64,000 nucleotides of DNA from Neisseria sp. (GTDB lineage Bacteria; Pseudomonadota; Gammaproteobacteria; Burkholderiales; Neisseriaceae), in the NCBI RefSeq assembly GCF_030527965.1, contig NZ_JAUMZU010000011.1:1-64000 (forward strand), given 5' to 3'. Shown one piece after another: positions 34,545-44,596 of the stretch. Position numbers and translations under genes: made by a program. The stretch's first letter is position 1; each line of letters opens with the position of its first letter. The notes under the pieces were generated by a model. That model saw only the letters and a program-made list of their open reading frames with translations, ran no database searches and had not been told where the DNA came from.

Positions 34545-35798
34545 TTATTTGAGGAAGTTTACAAAACCCGTCAGGATAAACGTGTTGATGATGTCAACGA
34601 AGAAGGCACCTACCATCGGTACAATCAAAAATGCTTTGTGTGATGGGCCGAAACGTTCGGTAATCGATTGCATATTGGCTACTGCGGTTGGCGTGGCGCC
34701 TAAGCCGAAGCCGCAATGTCCTGCTGCTAATACGGCGGCGTCGTAGTTGCGGCCCATGAATACATAGGTAACGAAGGTTGCATATATAATCATAACCAAA
34801 GTTTGAACCAATAGAATAATGGTTACGGGGCCTGCTAAGCCGGCCAATTCCCATAGCTTGAGGTTTAATAATGCCATAGCGAGGAAGAGGGAAAGGGAGG
34901 CGTTGCCAAATACGTCGATTGCCCGGTCAAACATATTGAATTTGAATACCGAGGTAAGGATGTTGCGCAATACGACACCGGAAAATAAAGCCCAGACGAA
35001 TTTGGGAAGGTCAAGATAATAGGCTTTTAGATATTCTTTATCTAGGCCATCCATGATTTCCGCTACGGACAGGCATAGTGCGAACATTGCGAGTGTTTCT
35101 ATGGCTGAATTGGCGGTAATCAGGCGGGTTTGGTCGGCATGCTCGAAAATGTTGTCTGTAGTTTTATCCGGATCATCGTCGCTCAAGTTGAGATTGGTTG
35201 CCTCTAAGGCCTCCTTATCCAAGGGTTTGCGTCCGAGCTTGTTAATCAGGCGGCGCGCTACGGGGCCGCCGATTAGGCCGCCGCTGACCAAGCCGTAAGT
35301 TGCGGATGCCATACCGAGCGCGGTGGCACCGACGATGCCGTAGTGTTTTTCGAAATCAGGGCCCCAGCCGCCTGCCGTGCCGTGGCCGCCGGTGAGGGTG
35401 ATGGAGCCGGTAATCAGACCGATTAGGGGATCAAGCCCCAGCATACTGGCCAAGCTTACACCGACTAAGTTTTGAATCAGAATGAAAAAACCGACAATGG
35501 CTGTAAATATAATCAGTGGGCCTCCGCCTGCTTTTAAGCGGGAGAAATCGGCAGTCAGACCGATAGATGTGAAGAAAATCAGCATGAATGCATCTTGTAG
35601 CGGTTTTTCAAACTTGAAACTGACACCGTAAAACGAATGCAAGGCATACAAGATAACCGCCGCGACCAAGCCTCCAGCAACCGGTTCGGGGATGTTGAAA
35701 TCTTGTAGAAATTTAACTTTACTAACCAACAATTTGCCAAACAGCAAAACGATGGTCGCGGCAATCAGAGTGTAATAACTGTTGAATACCCATTCCAT
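34545..35798 (-). CDS. gltS: Sodium/glutamate symporter
   Basis: 417 residues from the ATG at 35796-35798 (MEWVFNSYYTLI), with GAAGAAA upstream; the longer frame to 35858 adds a non-hydrophobic stretch and is unlikely. It has ten or more membrane helices. GltS signatures are IPEPVAGGLVAAVILY, FFTSIGLTADFSRLKAGG, LTGGHGTAGGWGP and GHCGFGLGATPTAVANMQ (inverted-repeat re-entrant loops). It imports glutamate with Na+. glnA next door uses glutamate. Confidence 0.95.
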   Translation of the reverse strand: MEWVFNSYYTLIAATIVLLFGKLLVSKVKFLQDFNIPEPVAGGLVAAVILYALHSFYGVSFKFEKPLQDAFMLIFFTSIGLTADFSRLKAGGGPLIIFTAIVGFFILIQNLVGVSLASMLGLDPLIGLITGSITLTGGHGTAGGWGPDFEKHYGIVGATALGMASATYGLVSGGLIGGPVARRLINKLGRKPLDKEALEATNLNLSDDDPDKTTDNIFEHADQTRLITANSAIETLAMFALCLSVAEIMDGLDKEYLKAYYLDLPKFVWALFSGVVLRNILTSVFKFNMFDRAIDVFGNASLSLFLAMALLNLKLWELAGLAGPVTIILLVQTLVMIIYATFVTYVFMGRNYDAAVLAAGHCGFGLGATPTAVANMQSITERFGPSHKAFLIVPMVGAFFVDIINTFILTGFVNFLK

Positions 35799-35920
35799 AA
35801 GTTTCTTCTTTCTTAACTGAATAATGTTATTAAAAAACGGCTCTCTGAGAAGCGGCATGCAAATTGATGATATTTTAATTTAAAATTGCATTTTGATTTT
35901 TGAGATATTTTCTACTAATG

Positions 35921-35954
35921 AATGCCTGTCTGAAAACATTTTCAGACAGGCATT
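35921..35954. terminator. Inverted DUS pair between glnA and gltS
   Basis: AATGCCTGTCTGAAAA and its perfect inverse, lying downstream of glnA and upstream of gltS on the minus strand. Confidence 0.7.
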
Positions 35955-35992
35955 ATACATAATAAGCGCGTTTTGTATGCAACCGTTGTTTG

Positions 35993-36017
35993 AAAAAAGC
36001 CCGGATGTGTTCCGGGC
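35993..36017 (-). terminator. Terminator of glnA
   Basis: On the minus strand GCCCGGA ACACA TCCGGGC is followed by TTTTTT, about 30 bases after the glnA stop. Confidence 0.8.
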
Positions 36018-36046
36018 CTGATTGGATAAAGGCTTGATTTTCAACC

Positions 36047-37465
36047 TTATAGAGAATAGTACATTTCGAATTCCAAAGGATGAGGCGCCATGCGGATGCG
36101 TTTGACGTCTTCTTCTTTGAAGGCGATGTAGCTGTCGATCCAGTCTTTGCTGAATACGCCGCCGCGGGTCAGGAATTCGTGATCGGCTTTCAGTGCTTCG
36201 AGTGCTTCTTCTAAAGAGGCGCATACGGTCGGCACCAAAGCATCTTCTTCCGGCGGCAGGTCGTACAGGTTTTTGTCTGCCGGATCGCCCGGGTGGATTT
36301 TGTTTTGGATGCCGTCAAGACCGGCCATCAATAGCGCGGAGAATGCCAAATAGGGGTTTGCCATCGGATCGGGGAAGCGGGCTTCGATGCGGCGAGCTTT
36401 ACTGCTGTTTACGGCCGGAATACGGATGGATGCTGAGCGGTTTTTAGCAGAATAAGCCAATTTGGTTGGTGCTTCGAAGTGCGGTACCAAACGTTTGTAA
36501 GAGTTGGTTGACGGATTGGTCAGTGCGTTCAGCGCTTTGGCGTGTTTGATGATGCCGCCGATGTAATAAAGCGCCAATTCAGACAAACCGGCATAACCGT
36601 CGCCGGCAAACAGGTTTTGGCCGTCTTTCCAGATGGATTGGTGTACGTGCATGCCGCTGCCGTTGTCGCCCATAATCGGTTTGGGCATGAAGGTGGCGGT
36701 TTTGCCGAAGTTGTGGGCAACGTTATGGATGATGTATTTCATATCCTGAGTCCAGTCGGCGCGGCGTACCAAAGTGCTGAATTTGGTACCGATTTCCATT
36801 TGGCCTGCCGTAGCAACTTCATGGTGGTGTACTTCAACCGGAATGCCGATTTCTTCCAACAGATTAACCATGGCCGAACGCAAATCTTGGCCGGAATCCA
36901 CCGGTGCAACCGGGAAATAGCCGCCTTTTACGAAAGGACGGTGGCCGGTATTTTGACCGTCGTAATGTTTGCCGCTGCTCCATGCGGCTTCTTCACTGTG
37001 GATTTTGTAGCGAGTGCCGCTCATGTCGGTTTCAAATTCAACACCGTCGAATACGAAAAATTCAGGTTCGGGGCCGAAGAAAGCGGTATCGCCGATGCCT
37101 GATGATTTCAGATAGGCTTCGGCGCGTTTGGCGATGGAGCGCGGGTCGCGGTCATAGCCCTGGCCGTTGGCCGGGTCGATTACATCGCATGTGATAACGA
37201 CGGTAGCGTCGTCATAAAAAGGGTCGAGGTAGGCAGTGCTGGGGTCGGGGCGAAGCTGCATATCTGATGCCTGAATGCCTTTCCAGCCGCCGATGGATGA
37301 ACCGTCAAACGCTTGACCGTTTTCAAACCAGTCTTCCGGATCTTCCAATACAATGCGGGCCGGCACGGAAACGTGCTGTTGTTTACCTTTGGTATCGGTA
37401 AAACGCAAATCCACGAAGCGCACTTCATTGGCTTCAATTAGTTGTACAACATCTTTAACAGACAT
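36047..37465 (-). CDS. glnA: Glutamine synthetase, type I
   Basis: 472 residues from the ATG at 37463-37465, with GGAGAG upstream; an earlier in-frame ATG (37483) is less likely. Makes glutamine from glutamate, ammonia and ATP. Signatures are [49 protein letters not shown] and the ATP loop [27 protein letters not shown]. The adenylylation tyrosine is in [10 protein letters not shown], so GlnE-type control is expected. It is a single gene with two hairpins downstream. Confidence 0.98.
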   Translation of the reverse strand: MSVKDVVQLIEANEVRFVDLRFTDTKGKQQHVSVPARIVLEDPEDWFENGQAFDGSSIGGWKGIQASDMQLRPDPSTAYLDPFYDDATVVITCDVIDPANGQGYDRDPRSIAKRAEAYLKSSGIGDTAFFGPEPEFFVFDGVEFETDMSGTRYKIHSEEAAWSSGKHYDGQNTGHRPFVKGGYFPVAPVDSGQDLRSAMVNLLEEIGIPVEVHHHEVATAGQMEIGTKFSTLVRRADWTQDMKYIIHNVAHNFGKTATFMPKPIMGDNGSGMHVHQSIWKDGQNLFAGDGYAGLSELALYYIGGIIKHAKALNALTNPSTNSYKRLVPHFEAPTKLAYSAKNRSASIRIPAVNSSKARRIEARFPDPMANPYLAFSALLMAGLDGIQNKIHPGDPADKNLYDLPPEEDALVPTVCASLEEALEALKADHEFLTRGGVFSKDWIDSYIAFKEEDVKRIRMAPHPLEFEMYYSL

Positions 37466-37743
37466 GCTGCTCTCCATATACATTTATAATCTGAATGAAA
37501 TTAATCCGGCCTGCGCGGCGGGAGTGGGGTGCTCCGCAGATTGTTCCAGAGCGGGTTTTCGGTGTCAATATAAATAGATTTTGTAAAATTGTCAACAATT
37601 AGAATATTTAGACTATCTGAGTTAATTAATAAGCTGAAAAATAAATACTTATTTGCTGAGGATACGTTTGCCGACTTTGGATTGGTGCAATTTAAGTAAT
37701 CGGAATTCAAAGGGATTAGCAATCTTAATCCAAGCTGATTTGC
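37466..37743. other. Gene-free stretch upstream of glnA
   Basis: AT-rich region holding the presumed glnA promoter. I saw no convincing sigma54 -24/-12 pair (GG-N10-GC) and no ORF with a ribosome binding site. Confidence 0.4.
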
Positions 37744-37744
37744 A

Positions 37745-37788
37745 GAAGCCTGTCTGAAAGAACGAGTAAACCCTTTCAGACAGGCTTC
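37745..37788. terminator. Inverted DUS pair with a 12-base loop
   Basis: GAAGCCTGTCTGAAAG and its perfect inverse between divergent glnA and aroE. It is upstream of both, so its role as terminator is unclear. Confidence 0.6.
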
Positions 37789-37843
37789 ATCTTATAAGAT
37801 GTTTGCTCCATAATAATAAAATTTGGCTCAACGCAGAAATATC

Positions 37844-38659
37844 ATGACAACCGCACATTATGCCGTGTTCGGCAACCCGATTGCCCATAGCAAATCTCCT
37901 GAAATCCATCGAAAATTTGCAGAGCAGGAAGGGGCTGATATCGAATATCGGCGGATTTTTGCTGAGCCCGGGAGCTTCGGGCAAGCGGTCGCTGAGTTTT
38001 TTAAACAAGGCGGGGCAGGGGCCAATGTAACCGTGCCTTTTAAAACCGATGCGTACCATTGGGTTGACGAGCGCTCCCCTCGAGCAGCCGTTGCCGGTGC
38101 GGTCAATACTTTGATTCTCCTGTCTGACGGCCGTATCCGAGGAGACAATACCGACGGTGTAGGTTTGGTTAACGATATCGTGCAAAATCACGGCGTTGAA
38201 TTGACTGGAAAACGGGTTCTCTTATTGGGTGCGGGCGGCGCCGTACGCGGCGTGATTCAGCCTTTGCTTGAGCAAAGGCCGCTTAGTCTTAGCATTGCCA
38301 ACCGCACTTTTGCCAAAGCAGCAATGCTTGCTGCCGAAACCGATATTGAAGCGGTAGAATTAAACCGGTTGCCTGAAAATCACTACGACATCATTATAAA
38401 CGGCACCTCCGGTAGTTTGAATGGGCAGGTGCCCGATATTAAAGCTGCTGTTTTTGGTGCCTGTGCATTGGCATACGATATGGTTTACGGTAGTGAGCCT
38501 ACTGCTTTCATGCAGTTTGCCCGGCAAAACGGAGCGCGGCAAACCGCCGACGGTCTTGGCATGTTGGTGGCGCAGGCTGCTTTTTCTTATCAACTCTGGC
38601 GCGGGTTTACTCCCGATATCCGCCCCGTTATCGAATGGATGCAGAATGGGTATCGTTAA
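37844..38659 (+). CDS. aroE: Shikimate dehydrogenase
   Basis: 271 residues from the ATG at 37844; a TTG-started extension from 37823 is not needed. Reduces 3-dehydroshikimate to shikimate with NADPH in the aromatic amino-acid pathway. Substrate-binding [17 protein letters not shown] and [11 protein letters not shown] (catalytic Lys), then [11 protein letters not shown], and the NADP-binding [12 protein letters not shown] with NRTFAKA. Its stop overlaps the start of mtgA by 14 bases. Confidence 0.96.
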   Translation: MTTAHYAVFGNPIAHSKSPEIHRKFAEQEGADIEYRRIFAEPGSFGQAVAEFFKQGGAGANVTVPFKTDAYHWVDERSPRAAVAGAVNTLILLSDGRIRGDNTDGVGLVNDIVQNHGVELTGKRVLLLGAGGAVRGVIQPLLEQRPLSLSIANRTFAKAAMLAAETDIEAVELNRLPENHYDIIINGTSGSLNGQVPDIKAAVFGACALAYDMVYGSEPTAFMQFARQNGARQTADGLGMLVAQAAFSYQLWRGFTPDIRPVIEWMQNGYR

Positions 38660-39332
38660 ATGGCTGCTGGCTCTGCCGGTTGCCGCGTTTATTTTGTTCA
38701 ACGCATATGTGTACGGCAATATTCTGACTTACCGTGCTGTCGCGCCGTCGCAAACTGCTTTTATGAGTATGCGAATGGATGAATACCATGCGGCAGGCAG
38801 AGCCGTCTCGTTGGATTACCGTTGGGTTCCTTATGATCGGATTTCAGTTAATTTGAAAAAGGCACTGATTGCTTCGGAGGATGCCAATTTTGCTGCGCAT
38901 GAAGGTTTTGATTGGAATGGCATCCGCTATGCTATGAAACGCAATCAGCAAAGTGGGGCAGTAAAAGCCGGCGGTTCCACTATCAGCCAACAATTATCGA
39001 AAAACCTGTTTCTCAGCGATTGGCAGAGTTATGTTCGCAAAGGCGAAGAGGCAGCCATTACCGCCATGATGGAGGCGACGACGGATAAAGACCGCATTTT
39101 TGAACTTTATTTGAACATAATTGAATGGGGGCACGGCATTTTTGGTGCGGAAGCGGCATCGCAGTATTTCTTTAAAAAAAGCGCCGCCAACCTAACCAAG
39201 CAGCAAGCCGCCTTGTTAACAGCACGCGTGCCTGCCCCGCTTTTTTATGCTGATAACCCGAAAAGCAAGCGCTTGCGCGGAAAAGCCAATATTGTCTTGC
39301 GCCGAATGGGATCCGCCGAATTGCCGGAGTGA
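38646..39332 (+). CDS. mtgA: Monofunctional peptidoglycan transglycosylase
   Basis: 228 residues from the ATG at 38646. One N-terminal membrane helix ([21 protein letters not shown]) then a GT51 glycosyltransferase domain in the periplasm that polymerises lipid II. Catalytic-site motifs are [33 protein letters not shown] and EGxx-type [20 protein letters not shown]. No transpeptidase domain follows, as expected for MtgA. Coupled to aroE by overlap, an arrangement also seen in other Neisseriaceae. Confidence 0.95.
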   Translation: MGIVKWLLALPVAAFILFNAYVYGNILTYRAVAPSQTAFMSMRMDEYHAAGRAVSLDYRWVPYDRISVNLKKALIASEDANFAAHEGFDWNGIRYAMKRNQQSGAVKAGGSTISQQLSKNLFLSDWQSYVRKGEEAAITAMMEATTDKDRIFELYLNIIEWGHGIFGAEAASQYFFKKSAANLTKQQAALLTARVPAPLFYADNPKSKRLRGKANIVLRRMGSAELPE

Positions 39333-39473
39333 GGATTAATTATATGATGGCGGTAAAATGACACGGGTTAGAGGTAAAAATAGAACAAGGTGCTAAAGTA
39401 AGAATGCTCTAACTGATTGCGGGTAATAACATAAATTTTTATTGAATATGATGTTTCAGTAAGTAGGAATGAT

Positions 39474-39516
39474 TAAGCTATGCCTGTCTGAAGAATATTC
39501 AGACAGGCATAGCTTA
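39474..39516. terminator. Extended inverted DUS pair
   Basis: The DUS hairpin is lengthened by TAAGCT / AGCTTA, giving 19-bp perfect arms around a five-base loop, 140 bases after mtgA. Confidence 0.65.
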
Positions 39517-39806
39517 TGAATATTAAAACATTTACCTTGTTTTGCAATTTTAGTAAAATTTTAAATATGCTATTAAAGAATACGACATAAATGCCTGAAT
39601 TTTAGCATAGACACACGACATTTTTCAGAATAGAGAGCTTAAAACATATACATTAATCGCTGTTTTATTAATCTGTAAAAATCAATGAAATGGGCGTTAT
39701 TTCTATCGCATAATGATGGGATGATTTTTTAAAAGGAATTACAAATTCTTTGATTAGTTGCACACTAATTGTTTGAAAGATCTGAATTAAGTTTAAGAAG
39801 GGGAAA
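39517..39806. other. AT-rich gene-free stretch before the HEPN gene
   Basis: Markedly AT-rich compared with its surroundings and without any ORF that has a ribosome binding site. Presumed to hold the promoter of the gene at 39807. Confidence 0.4.
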
Positions 39807-40490
39807 ATGCAAAGCTTGAATAATTTACAGCGCAATTATCGTGCGCATCGACATACTTATCCCGAACCATTCCGCTTGCGTATTCATCGTGCTCTGAGTT
39901 GGCTAGGAAAAGCGCAGGTTGAACTTTCGGAGGATATGGGGCTGTCTGAAAAAGATTTGGATACAGGCTTTATCATATTATGGATAGCATTCAATGCCGT
40001 GTATGCTAAAGATACTGAATTATTGTCGATTGGTGATCGTGGCAGTTTTCGTGATTTCCTTAATACAATTTGCCGTTTGGATAATGAGAAGCGGCTTTAC
40101 AGTTTAGTATGGGGCAAGTTTTCAAGCAGTATCCGCCTATTGTTGGATAACCGTTATGTGTTCCAGCCGTTTTGGGATTTTCACAACGGTAAAATTAGCG
40201 AAACTGTTTGGTTAGATCAGTTTTCTAAAGCCAAGAAAAAAGCACATCGTGCTTTGGTGGAACAGGATACAGAATCTGTGTTGTCTGTGGTGTTTGACCG
40301 GCTCTATACTCTGCGCAATCAGATTGTGCATGGTGGGGCTACTTATGCGAGCTCTTCGAATCGTCGGCAATTACAGGATGCTTGCGCATTTTTGGGAGAA
40401 TGTGTCATGTTGATTGTAGAAGTGATGTTGCAATATCCAGACCATCAGATTTGGGGAAAACCGTTTTATCCGTATGTAAAAGAGGATTGA
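39807..40490 (+). CDS. HEPN-domain protein
   Basis: 227 residues, mostly helical, soluble, no signal peptide. AAGAAGGGGAAA precedes the ATG. The C-terminal helix carries LRNQIVHGG, the R-x4-H motif (RNxxxH) of HEPN domains, whose Arg and His form an RNase active site in toxins and defence proteins; this resembles the Apea-like HEPN group. The N-terminal part (FRLRIHRALSWLGKAQVEL, DTGFIILWIAFNAVYA) contains the other HEPN helices. It stands alone between AT-rich non-coding stretches, with no obvious antitoxin. RNase activity and a defence or stress role are inference. Confidence 0.7.
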   Translation: MQSLNNLQRNYRAHRHTYPEPFRLRIHRALSWLGKAQVELSEDMGLSEKDLDTGFIILWIAFNAVYAKDTELLSIGDRGSFRDFLNTICRLDNEKRLYSLVWGKFSSSIRLLLDNRYVFQPFWDFHNGKISETVWLDQFSKAKKKAHRALVEQDTESVLSVVFDRLYTLRNQIVHGGATYASSSNRRQLQDACAFLGECVMLIVEVMLQYPDHQIWGKPFYPYVKED

Positions 40491-40793
40491 ACTTGAAACT
40501 GTTTACTCGTAACGAGAAGTTGTCATAGTGCGGAAAAATACGAGAACATAGGATTGATCTGTTGGTAAATATTTTGCACAAGGATGATGGAGTATCTTAA
40601 TTCAGGGCTAATTTGATTATGAGCTTATTGTTGAATATATCAAAAGATTTTCTGAAATAAAAGCTGTCAGATTTCCGGGTAATTTGCTGGGCCTTCCTTG
40701 AAAAGTTCTTGTCATTTTCCTTACGCTGATTGAATAGATTTGTTTTACACGGTAAACTTCCACTATTAAATTTTTTTATGGTAATCATTCAAA
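40491..40793. other. Gene-free stretch upstream of minC
   Basis: AT-rich. It probably holds the minC promoter (TTGAAT near 40730). A 63-codon minus-strand frame here has no ribosome binding site. Confidence 0.35.
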
Positions 40794-41537
40794 ATGAATG
40801 TCGCTTTCGATGCCAAATCTGCGCGGCTTGATGCGCTTGCCTTGCAAATCCATACGGGTGATCTCGGTGAGCTGGATCAGGCGCTCAAGCAGCGTGCCGT
40901 CCAGTATAAAGAATTGAATATGCCGTTATTGTTGGATATGCAAGACTTTGATACGCCGAATGATCTGAATATTGACGGAATCGCTTCGTTAATTCGCAGT
41001 CATGGTTTGGTTTTGGCGGGATTGCGCCATGAAAATGATCATTGGAGTCAGGTTGCGAAGAAACACGGCTTGCCGTTTTGTCAGGCCGAAGGTAATGCTC
41101 ATGCGGGTACTTCCGTTGTTATGCGGGCACCTTCAGAACCTACCATAGAACCGACGGAGTCGCCGGCATCGGCTCCACCTCAGGCTACCGTCATCAGCAA
41201 TCCGACTGTATTTGTTTCCTCGCCCATTCGCTCGGGGCAGCAGGTTTATGCTGAAAACGGCGATTTGATTGTTACCGGCTTAGTCAGTAAAGGTGCGGAA
41301 CTGATTGCCGATGGCAATATCCATATTTACGGCCCGATGCGAGGGCGTGCGTTGGCAGGGGCGGGTGGCAACCGGGATGCCCGTATATTTATCCATTCGA
41401 TGCAAGCCGAGCTGGTTTCGGTTGCCGGTATATATCGGACTTTCGAGCAGGATCTGCCTGAGCATCTCAACCATAAGCCCGTACAAGTATACTTACAAGA
41501 CGACCGTTTAATCATTAGCGCCATTGAAGCGGATTGA
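40794..41537 (+). CDS. minC: Septum site-determining protein MinC
   Basis: 247 residues. MinC blocks FtsZ polymerisation away from midcell. The N-terminal FtsZ-interacting domain covers about 1-105, then a Pro/Ser/Thr-rich linker, then the C-terminal beta-helix dimer and MinD-binding domain (VRSGQQVYA-like PIRSGQQVYAENGDLIV, GAELIADGNIHIYGPMRGRALAG). Followed by minD, minE and oxyR in the order described in Neisseria. Confidence 0.95.
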   Translation: MNVAFDAKSARLDALALQIHTGDLGELDQALKQRAVQYKELNMPLLLDMQDFDTPNDLNIDGIASLIRSHGLVLAGLRHENDHWSQVAKKHGLPFCQAEGNAHAGTSVVMRAPSEPTIEPTESPASAPPQATVISNPTVFVSSPIRSGQQVYAENGDLIVTGLVSKGAELIADGNIHIYGPMRGRALAGAGGNRDARIFIHSMQAELVSVAGIYRTFEQDLPEHLNHKPVQVYLQDDRLIISAIEAD

Positions 41538-41594
41538 GCGGTGCTATGATTATGCAATCAACATTTTAAATAAATCGAAACAGAAGGAATTCCC

Positions 41595-42407
41595 GTGGCA
41601 AAAATTATTGTAGTAACTTCAGGTAAAGGCGGCGTAGGAAAAACCACTACCAGCGCCAGCATCGCAACCGGTTTGGCTCTGCGCGGTCATAAAACCGCCG
41701 TAATTGATTTCGACGTCGGTTTGCGTAACCTTGACCTTATCATGGGCTGTGAGCGCCGTGTAGTATATGATTTGATTAATGTGATTCAAGGCGAAGCCAA
41801 TCTGACTCAAGCATTGATTAAAGATAAACACTGCGACAACCTGTTTATTTTGCCTGCTTCTCAAACACGCGACAAAGACGCTCTGACCAGAGAAGGTGTA
41901 GAAAAAGTTTTGACCGAATTAACTGAGAAGATGGGTTTTGAATATGTAATTTGCGATTCACCGGCCGGTATTGAGACCGGAGCGCTGATGGCGCTTTATT
42001 TTGCCGATGAAGCCATTATTACCACCAACCCGGAAGTTTCCAGCGTGCGCGACTCCGACCGGATTCTCGGCATTTTGGGTAGCAAAAGCCGTAAGGCGGA
42101 GCAGGGGGAAAGCGTTAAAGAGCATCTGTTGATTACCCGTTATTCGCCCGAGCGTGTAGAAAAAGGCGAAATGCTTTCCGTTCAGGATATTCAGGATATT
42201 CTGCGCATTCCTTTAATCGGTGTGATTCCCGAATCGCAAAATGTGTTGCAGGCTTCTAATGCCGGTGCGCCTGTTATCCACCAACAAGACGCTATTGCCG
42301 CCGAAGCTTACAAAGACGTGATTTCCCGCTTATTGGGCGAAAACCGTGAGATGCGCTTTCTGGATGCCGAAAGAAAAGGCTTCTTCAAACGCCTGTTTGG
42401 AGGTTAA
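41595..42407 (+). CDS. minD: Septum site-determining protein MinD
   Basis: 270 residues. A membrane-associated ATPase that recruits MinC and oscillates with MinE. Deviant Walker A is SGKGGVGKTTTSA (residues 9-21), Walker B-like DFDVGLRNLDLIMG, and the C-terminal amphipathic membrane-targeting helix (RKGFFKRLFGG). AAGGAA precedes the start. Only three bases separate it from minE. Confidence 0.98.
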   Translation: MAKIIVVTSGKGGVGKTTTSASIATGLALRGHKTAVIDFDVGLRNLDLIMGCERRVVYDLINVIQGEANLTQALIKDKHCDNLFILPASQTRDKDALTREGVEKVLTELTEKMGFEYVICDSPAGIETGALMALYFADEAIITTNPEVSSVRDSDRILGILGSKSRKAEQGESVKEHLLITRYSPERVEKGEMLSVQDIQDILRIPLIGVIPESQNVLQASNAGAPVIHQQDAIAAEAYKDVISRLLGENREMRFLDAERKGFFKRLFGG

Positions 42408-42410
42408 TTC

Positions 42411-42683
42411 ATGGCTCTAATTGATATTTTGTTCGGCCGGAAACCCAAAACCGCCCAAATCGCACGGGATCGTCTGCAAATCATTATCGCGCAGGAGCGT
42501 GTGAAAGATCAGGCGCCGGATTACCTGCCGACTTTGCAGAAAGAATTGATGGAGGTTTTGTCGAAATACGTTAATGTATCATTAGACGATATTCGCATTT
42601 CTCAAGAAAAGCAGAACGGCCTTGATGTGCTCGAATTAAACATCACGCTGCCCGATCAAAAAGACCCGAAAAAAGAAAGTTAA
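42411..42683 (+). CDS. minE: Cell division topological specificity factor MinE
   Basis: 90 residues. Stimulates MinD ATPase and displaces MinC. The N-terminal part ([30 protein letters not shown]) holds the membrane-targeting and anti-MinCD segments, the rest the dimerising topological domain. Ribosome binding site GGAGG lies in the end of minD. oxyR starts five bases after the stop. Confidence 0.97.
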   Translation: MALIDILFGRKPKTAQIARDRLQIIIAQERVKDQAPDYLPTLQKELMEVLSKYVNVSLDDIRISQEKQNGLDVLELNITLPDQKDPKKES

Positions 42684-42688
42684 TACAC

Positions 42689-43612
42689 ATGACCTTGACC
42701 GAATTACGTTACATTGTTGCCGTGGCGCAAGAGCGACACTTCGGTCGCGCTGCCCAGCGTTGTTTTGTTAGTCAGCCGACACTTTCTATCGCGATTAAAA
42801 AGCTGGAAGAAGAGCTGGCTGTATCTTTGTTCGACCGCAGCAGCAGCGAGATTATCACTACTGACGCGGGCGAACGGATTATCGCGCAGGCCAGAAAAGT
42901 GTTGGAGGCGGCGGATGTTATCAAACATCTTGCTACCGAAGAACAAAATGAGTTGGAAGGTCCACTCAAGCTCGGGCTGATTTTTACCGTGGCGCCTTAT
43001 CTTTTGCCAAAATTGATTGTGGCCTTGCGCAGCACCGCGCCTAAAATGCCGTTAATGCTGGATGAAAACTATACCAACCCGCTTACCGAGTCGCTCAAAC
43101 GCGGTGATTTGGATGCCATTATTGTGGCGGAGCCTTTCCATGAGCCGGGCGTGGTCAATCTGCCGTTGTATGACGAGCCGTTTTTTGTGATTGTGCCTAA
43201 AGGACATCCTTTTGAAGAACTGGATGCAGTGAGTACTCACCAGTTGTCGGAGGAGCGAGTGCTTTTGCTAACCGAAGGCAACTGTATGCGTGATCAGGTG
43301 TTGGATAGTTGTTCTGATTTGGCTTCCCGACAGAAAATTCTCGGCTTGACCAATACGCTGCAAGGCAGTTCTATCAATACCATCCGCCATATGGTGGCCA
43401 GTGGTTTGGGTATCAGCGTTTTGCCTGCTACGGCCTTAACTGAAAACGACCATATGTTGTTCAGTATTATTCCGTTTGAGGGAGAGGCGCCCAGCCGGCG
43501 CATTATTCTGGCTTACCGCCGTAATTTTGTACGCCCTAAAGCGCTTGCCACCATTCGCCAGGCGATTTTTCAATCTAAGTTGGCTGGTGTTCATTTTTTG
43601 CACAATGCGTAA
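42689..43612 (+). CDS. oxyR: Hydrogen peroxide-sensing regulator OxyR
   Basis: 307-residue LysR-type regulator. N-terminal winged helix (LTELRYIVAVAQERHFGRAAQRCFVSQPTLSIAIKKLEEEL). The redox cysteines are C199 and C208 (EGNCMRDQVLDSC), exactly the OxyR numbering, which form a disulfide on peroxide exposure. It is the last gene of the min cluster, as in gonococcus, where oxyR is co-transcribed with minCDE. Terminated at 43624-43648. Confidence 0.95.
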   Translation: MTLTELRYIVAVAQERHFGRAAQRCFVSQPTLSIAIKKLEEELAVSLFDRSSSEIITTDAGERIIAQARKVLEAADVIKHLATEEQNELEGPLKLGLIFTVAPYLLPKLIVALRSTAPKMPLMLDENYTNPLTESLKRGDLDAIIVAEPFHEPGVVNLPLYDEPFFVIVPKGHPFEELDAVSTHQLSEERVLLLTEGNCMRDQVLDSCSDLASRQKILGLTNTLQGSSINTIRHMVASGLGISVLPATALTENDHMLFSIIPFEGEAPSRRIILAYRRNFVRPKALATIRQAIFQSKLAGVHFLHNA

Positions 43613-43623
43613 CCTGATTTTTC

Positions 43624-43648
43624 TGCCCGAATTATTCGGGCATTTTTC
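43624..43648 (+). terminator. Terminator of minCDE-oxyR
   Basis: TGCCCGA ATTAT TCGGGCA followed by TTTTT, directly before crcB. Confidence 0.8.
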
Positions 43649-43655
43649 ATAATTT

Positions 43656-44042
43656 ATGTTGTTCAGTATTGCTTTTATTGTTGCCGGCGCGGCGATAGGT
43701 TCTTTATTGCGCTGGTGTTTGGGCATTTGGCTTGCCCAGACGGTTAGTTGGCTGTCGTTTGGCACTTTGGCGGCGAATTGGATCGGTGCGTACTTAATTG
43801 GTGTGTTTGCTGCTTTGTTTGCCCGTTGGCCAGAAATGAGCCCGAACGTGCAGCTTTTTCTGATTACCGGTTTTCTCGGCAGTTTAACGACTTTTTCAGG
43901 CTTTTCTTTGGAAGTGGTCAATATGCTGCAGGCGCAGCGATGGGGTGCTGCCTTGCTGACGGCCGGATTGCATTTGTTCGGCTCTTTATGCTGGACGATA
44001 CTGGGGATGATGACGGTTGCGACTTTGAGAAATATTACGTAG
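43656..44042 (+). CDS. crcB: Fluoride channel CrcB/Fluc
   Basis: 128 residues with four membrane helices. The dual-topology Fluc dimer exports fluoride. Motifs are GAAIGSLLRW, NWIGAYLIGVFAAL, and the TTFSGFSLE segment (usually TTFSTF). No fluoride riboswitch lies in the short gap from oxyR, which holds only its terminator. The ribosome binding site is not obvious. Confidence 0.92.
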   Translation: MLFSIAFIVAGAAIGSLLRWCLGIWLAQTVSWLSFGTLAANWIGAYLIGVFAALFARWPEMSPNVQLFLITGFLGSLTTFSGFSLEVVNMLQAQRWGAALLTAGLHLFGSLCWTILGMMTVATLRNIT

Positions 44043-44058
44043 TTATCGCCTGTTTTTT

Positions 44059-44109
44059 AAAAAAGCCTGTCTGAAAGCTGCTATGGAGTGGCTTTCAGAC
44101 AGGCTTTTA
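44059..44109. terminator. Inverted DUS pair, bidirectional terminator
   Basis: AAAAGCCTGTCTGAAAG and its perfect inverse around a 15-base loop, between the convergent crcB and pyrI genes, with A and T runs. Confidence 0.75.
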
Positions 44110-44126
44110 CTTTGCGAACCGGTTTT

Positions 44127-44585
44127 TTAAGCTTCGGTAACGGATTCTCGTGCGAAGGTTTTTTCGCAGTAATGGCATTTCAATCGCGTGCTGCCTTGGT
44201 GTTGCCGCACGTAAAAACGGCTGGTTACCGGCTCGCCGTGGCTGGCGCAATTGGCATTGGGGCATTGGAACACTTCGCTGATGGTTTCCGGCAGTTGAAG
44301 TTGCAATTTTCTAACCACTTTGAAGCGTTCGATAACGTTGACCGTTGCTTCCGGGGCGAATAAGGCCAAGCGGTTGGCGGCCTTTTCATCAAACCATACA
44401 TCTTTGATTTTGATAATGTCTTTATGGCTGTAGCTTTTGCTCGGCAGGTTGAAGCCTACGGTTACGGCGCTACCGTAATCAAGTAATTTGAATTGACGCA
44501 GGATGGTTAAACCCAGTCCGGCGGGAATGTGGTCGATAACGGTGCCGTTTTCGATGGCTTCGACGCTGAGTTGTTTTTGACCCAT
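44127..44585 (-). CDS. pyrI: Aspartate carbamoyltransferase regulatory chain
   Basis: 152 residues. Binds CTP and ATP to tune the PyrB catalytic trimers. N-terminal nucleotide-binding domain ([45 protein letters not shown]). C-terminal zinc domain with four cysteines (CPNANC...CHYC). It follows pyrB by 11 bases. Confidence 0.97.
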   Translation of the reverse strand: MGQKQLSVEAIENGTVIDHIPAGLGLTILRQFKLLDYGSAVTVGFNLPSKSYSHKDIIKIKDVWFDEKAANRLALFAPEATVNVIERFKVVRKLQLQLPETISEVFQCPNANCASHGEPVTSRFYVRQHQGSTRLKCHYCEKTFARESVTEA

Positions 44586-44596
44586 ATTGGCGCTCC

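Noticed and set aside
37466..37743. sigma54 promoter of glnA
   Set aside because: No GG-N10-GC pair in good context; several Neisseria also lack functional sigma54.
40597..40788. 63-codon minus-strand frame upstream of minC
   Set aside because: No Shine-Dalgarno, low-complexity Lys/Asn/Phe composition expected from AT-rich DNA.
43613..43655. Fluoride riboswitch before crcB
   Set aside because: The gap is only 43 bases and contains just the oxyR terminator; no room for the aptamer.
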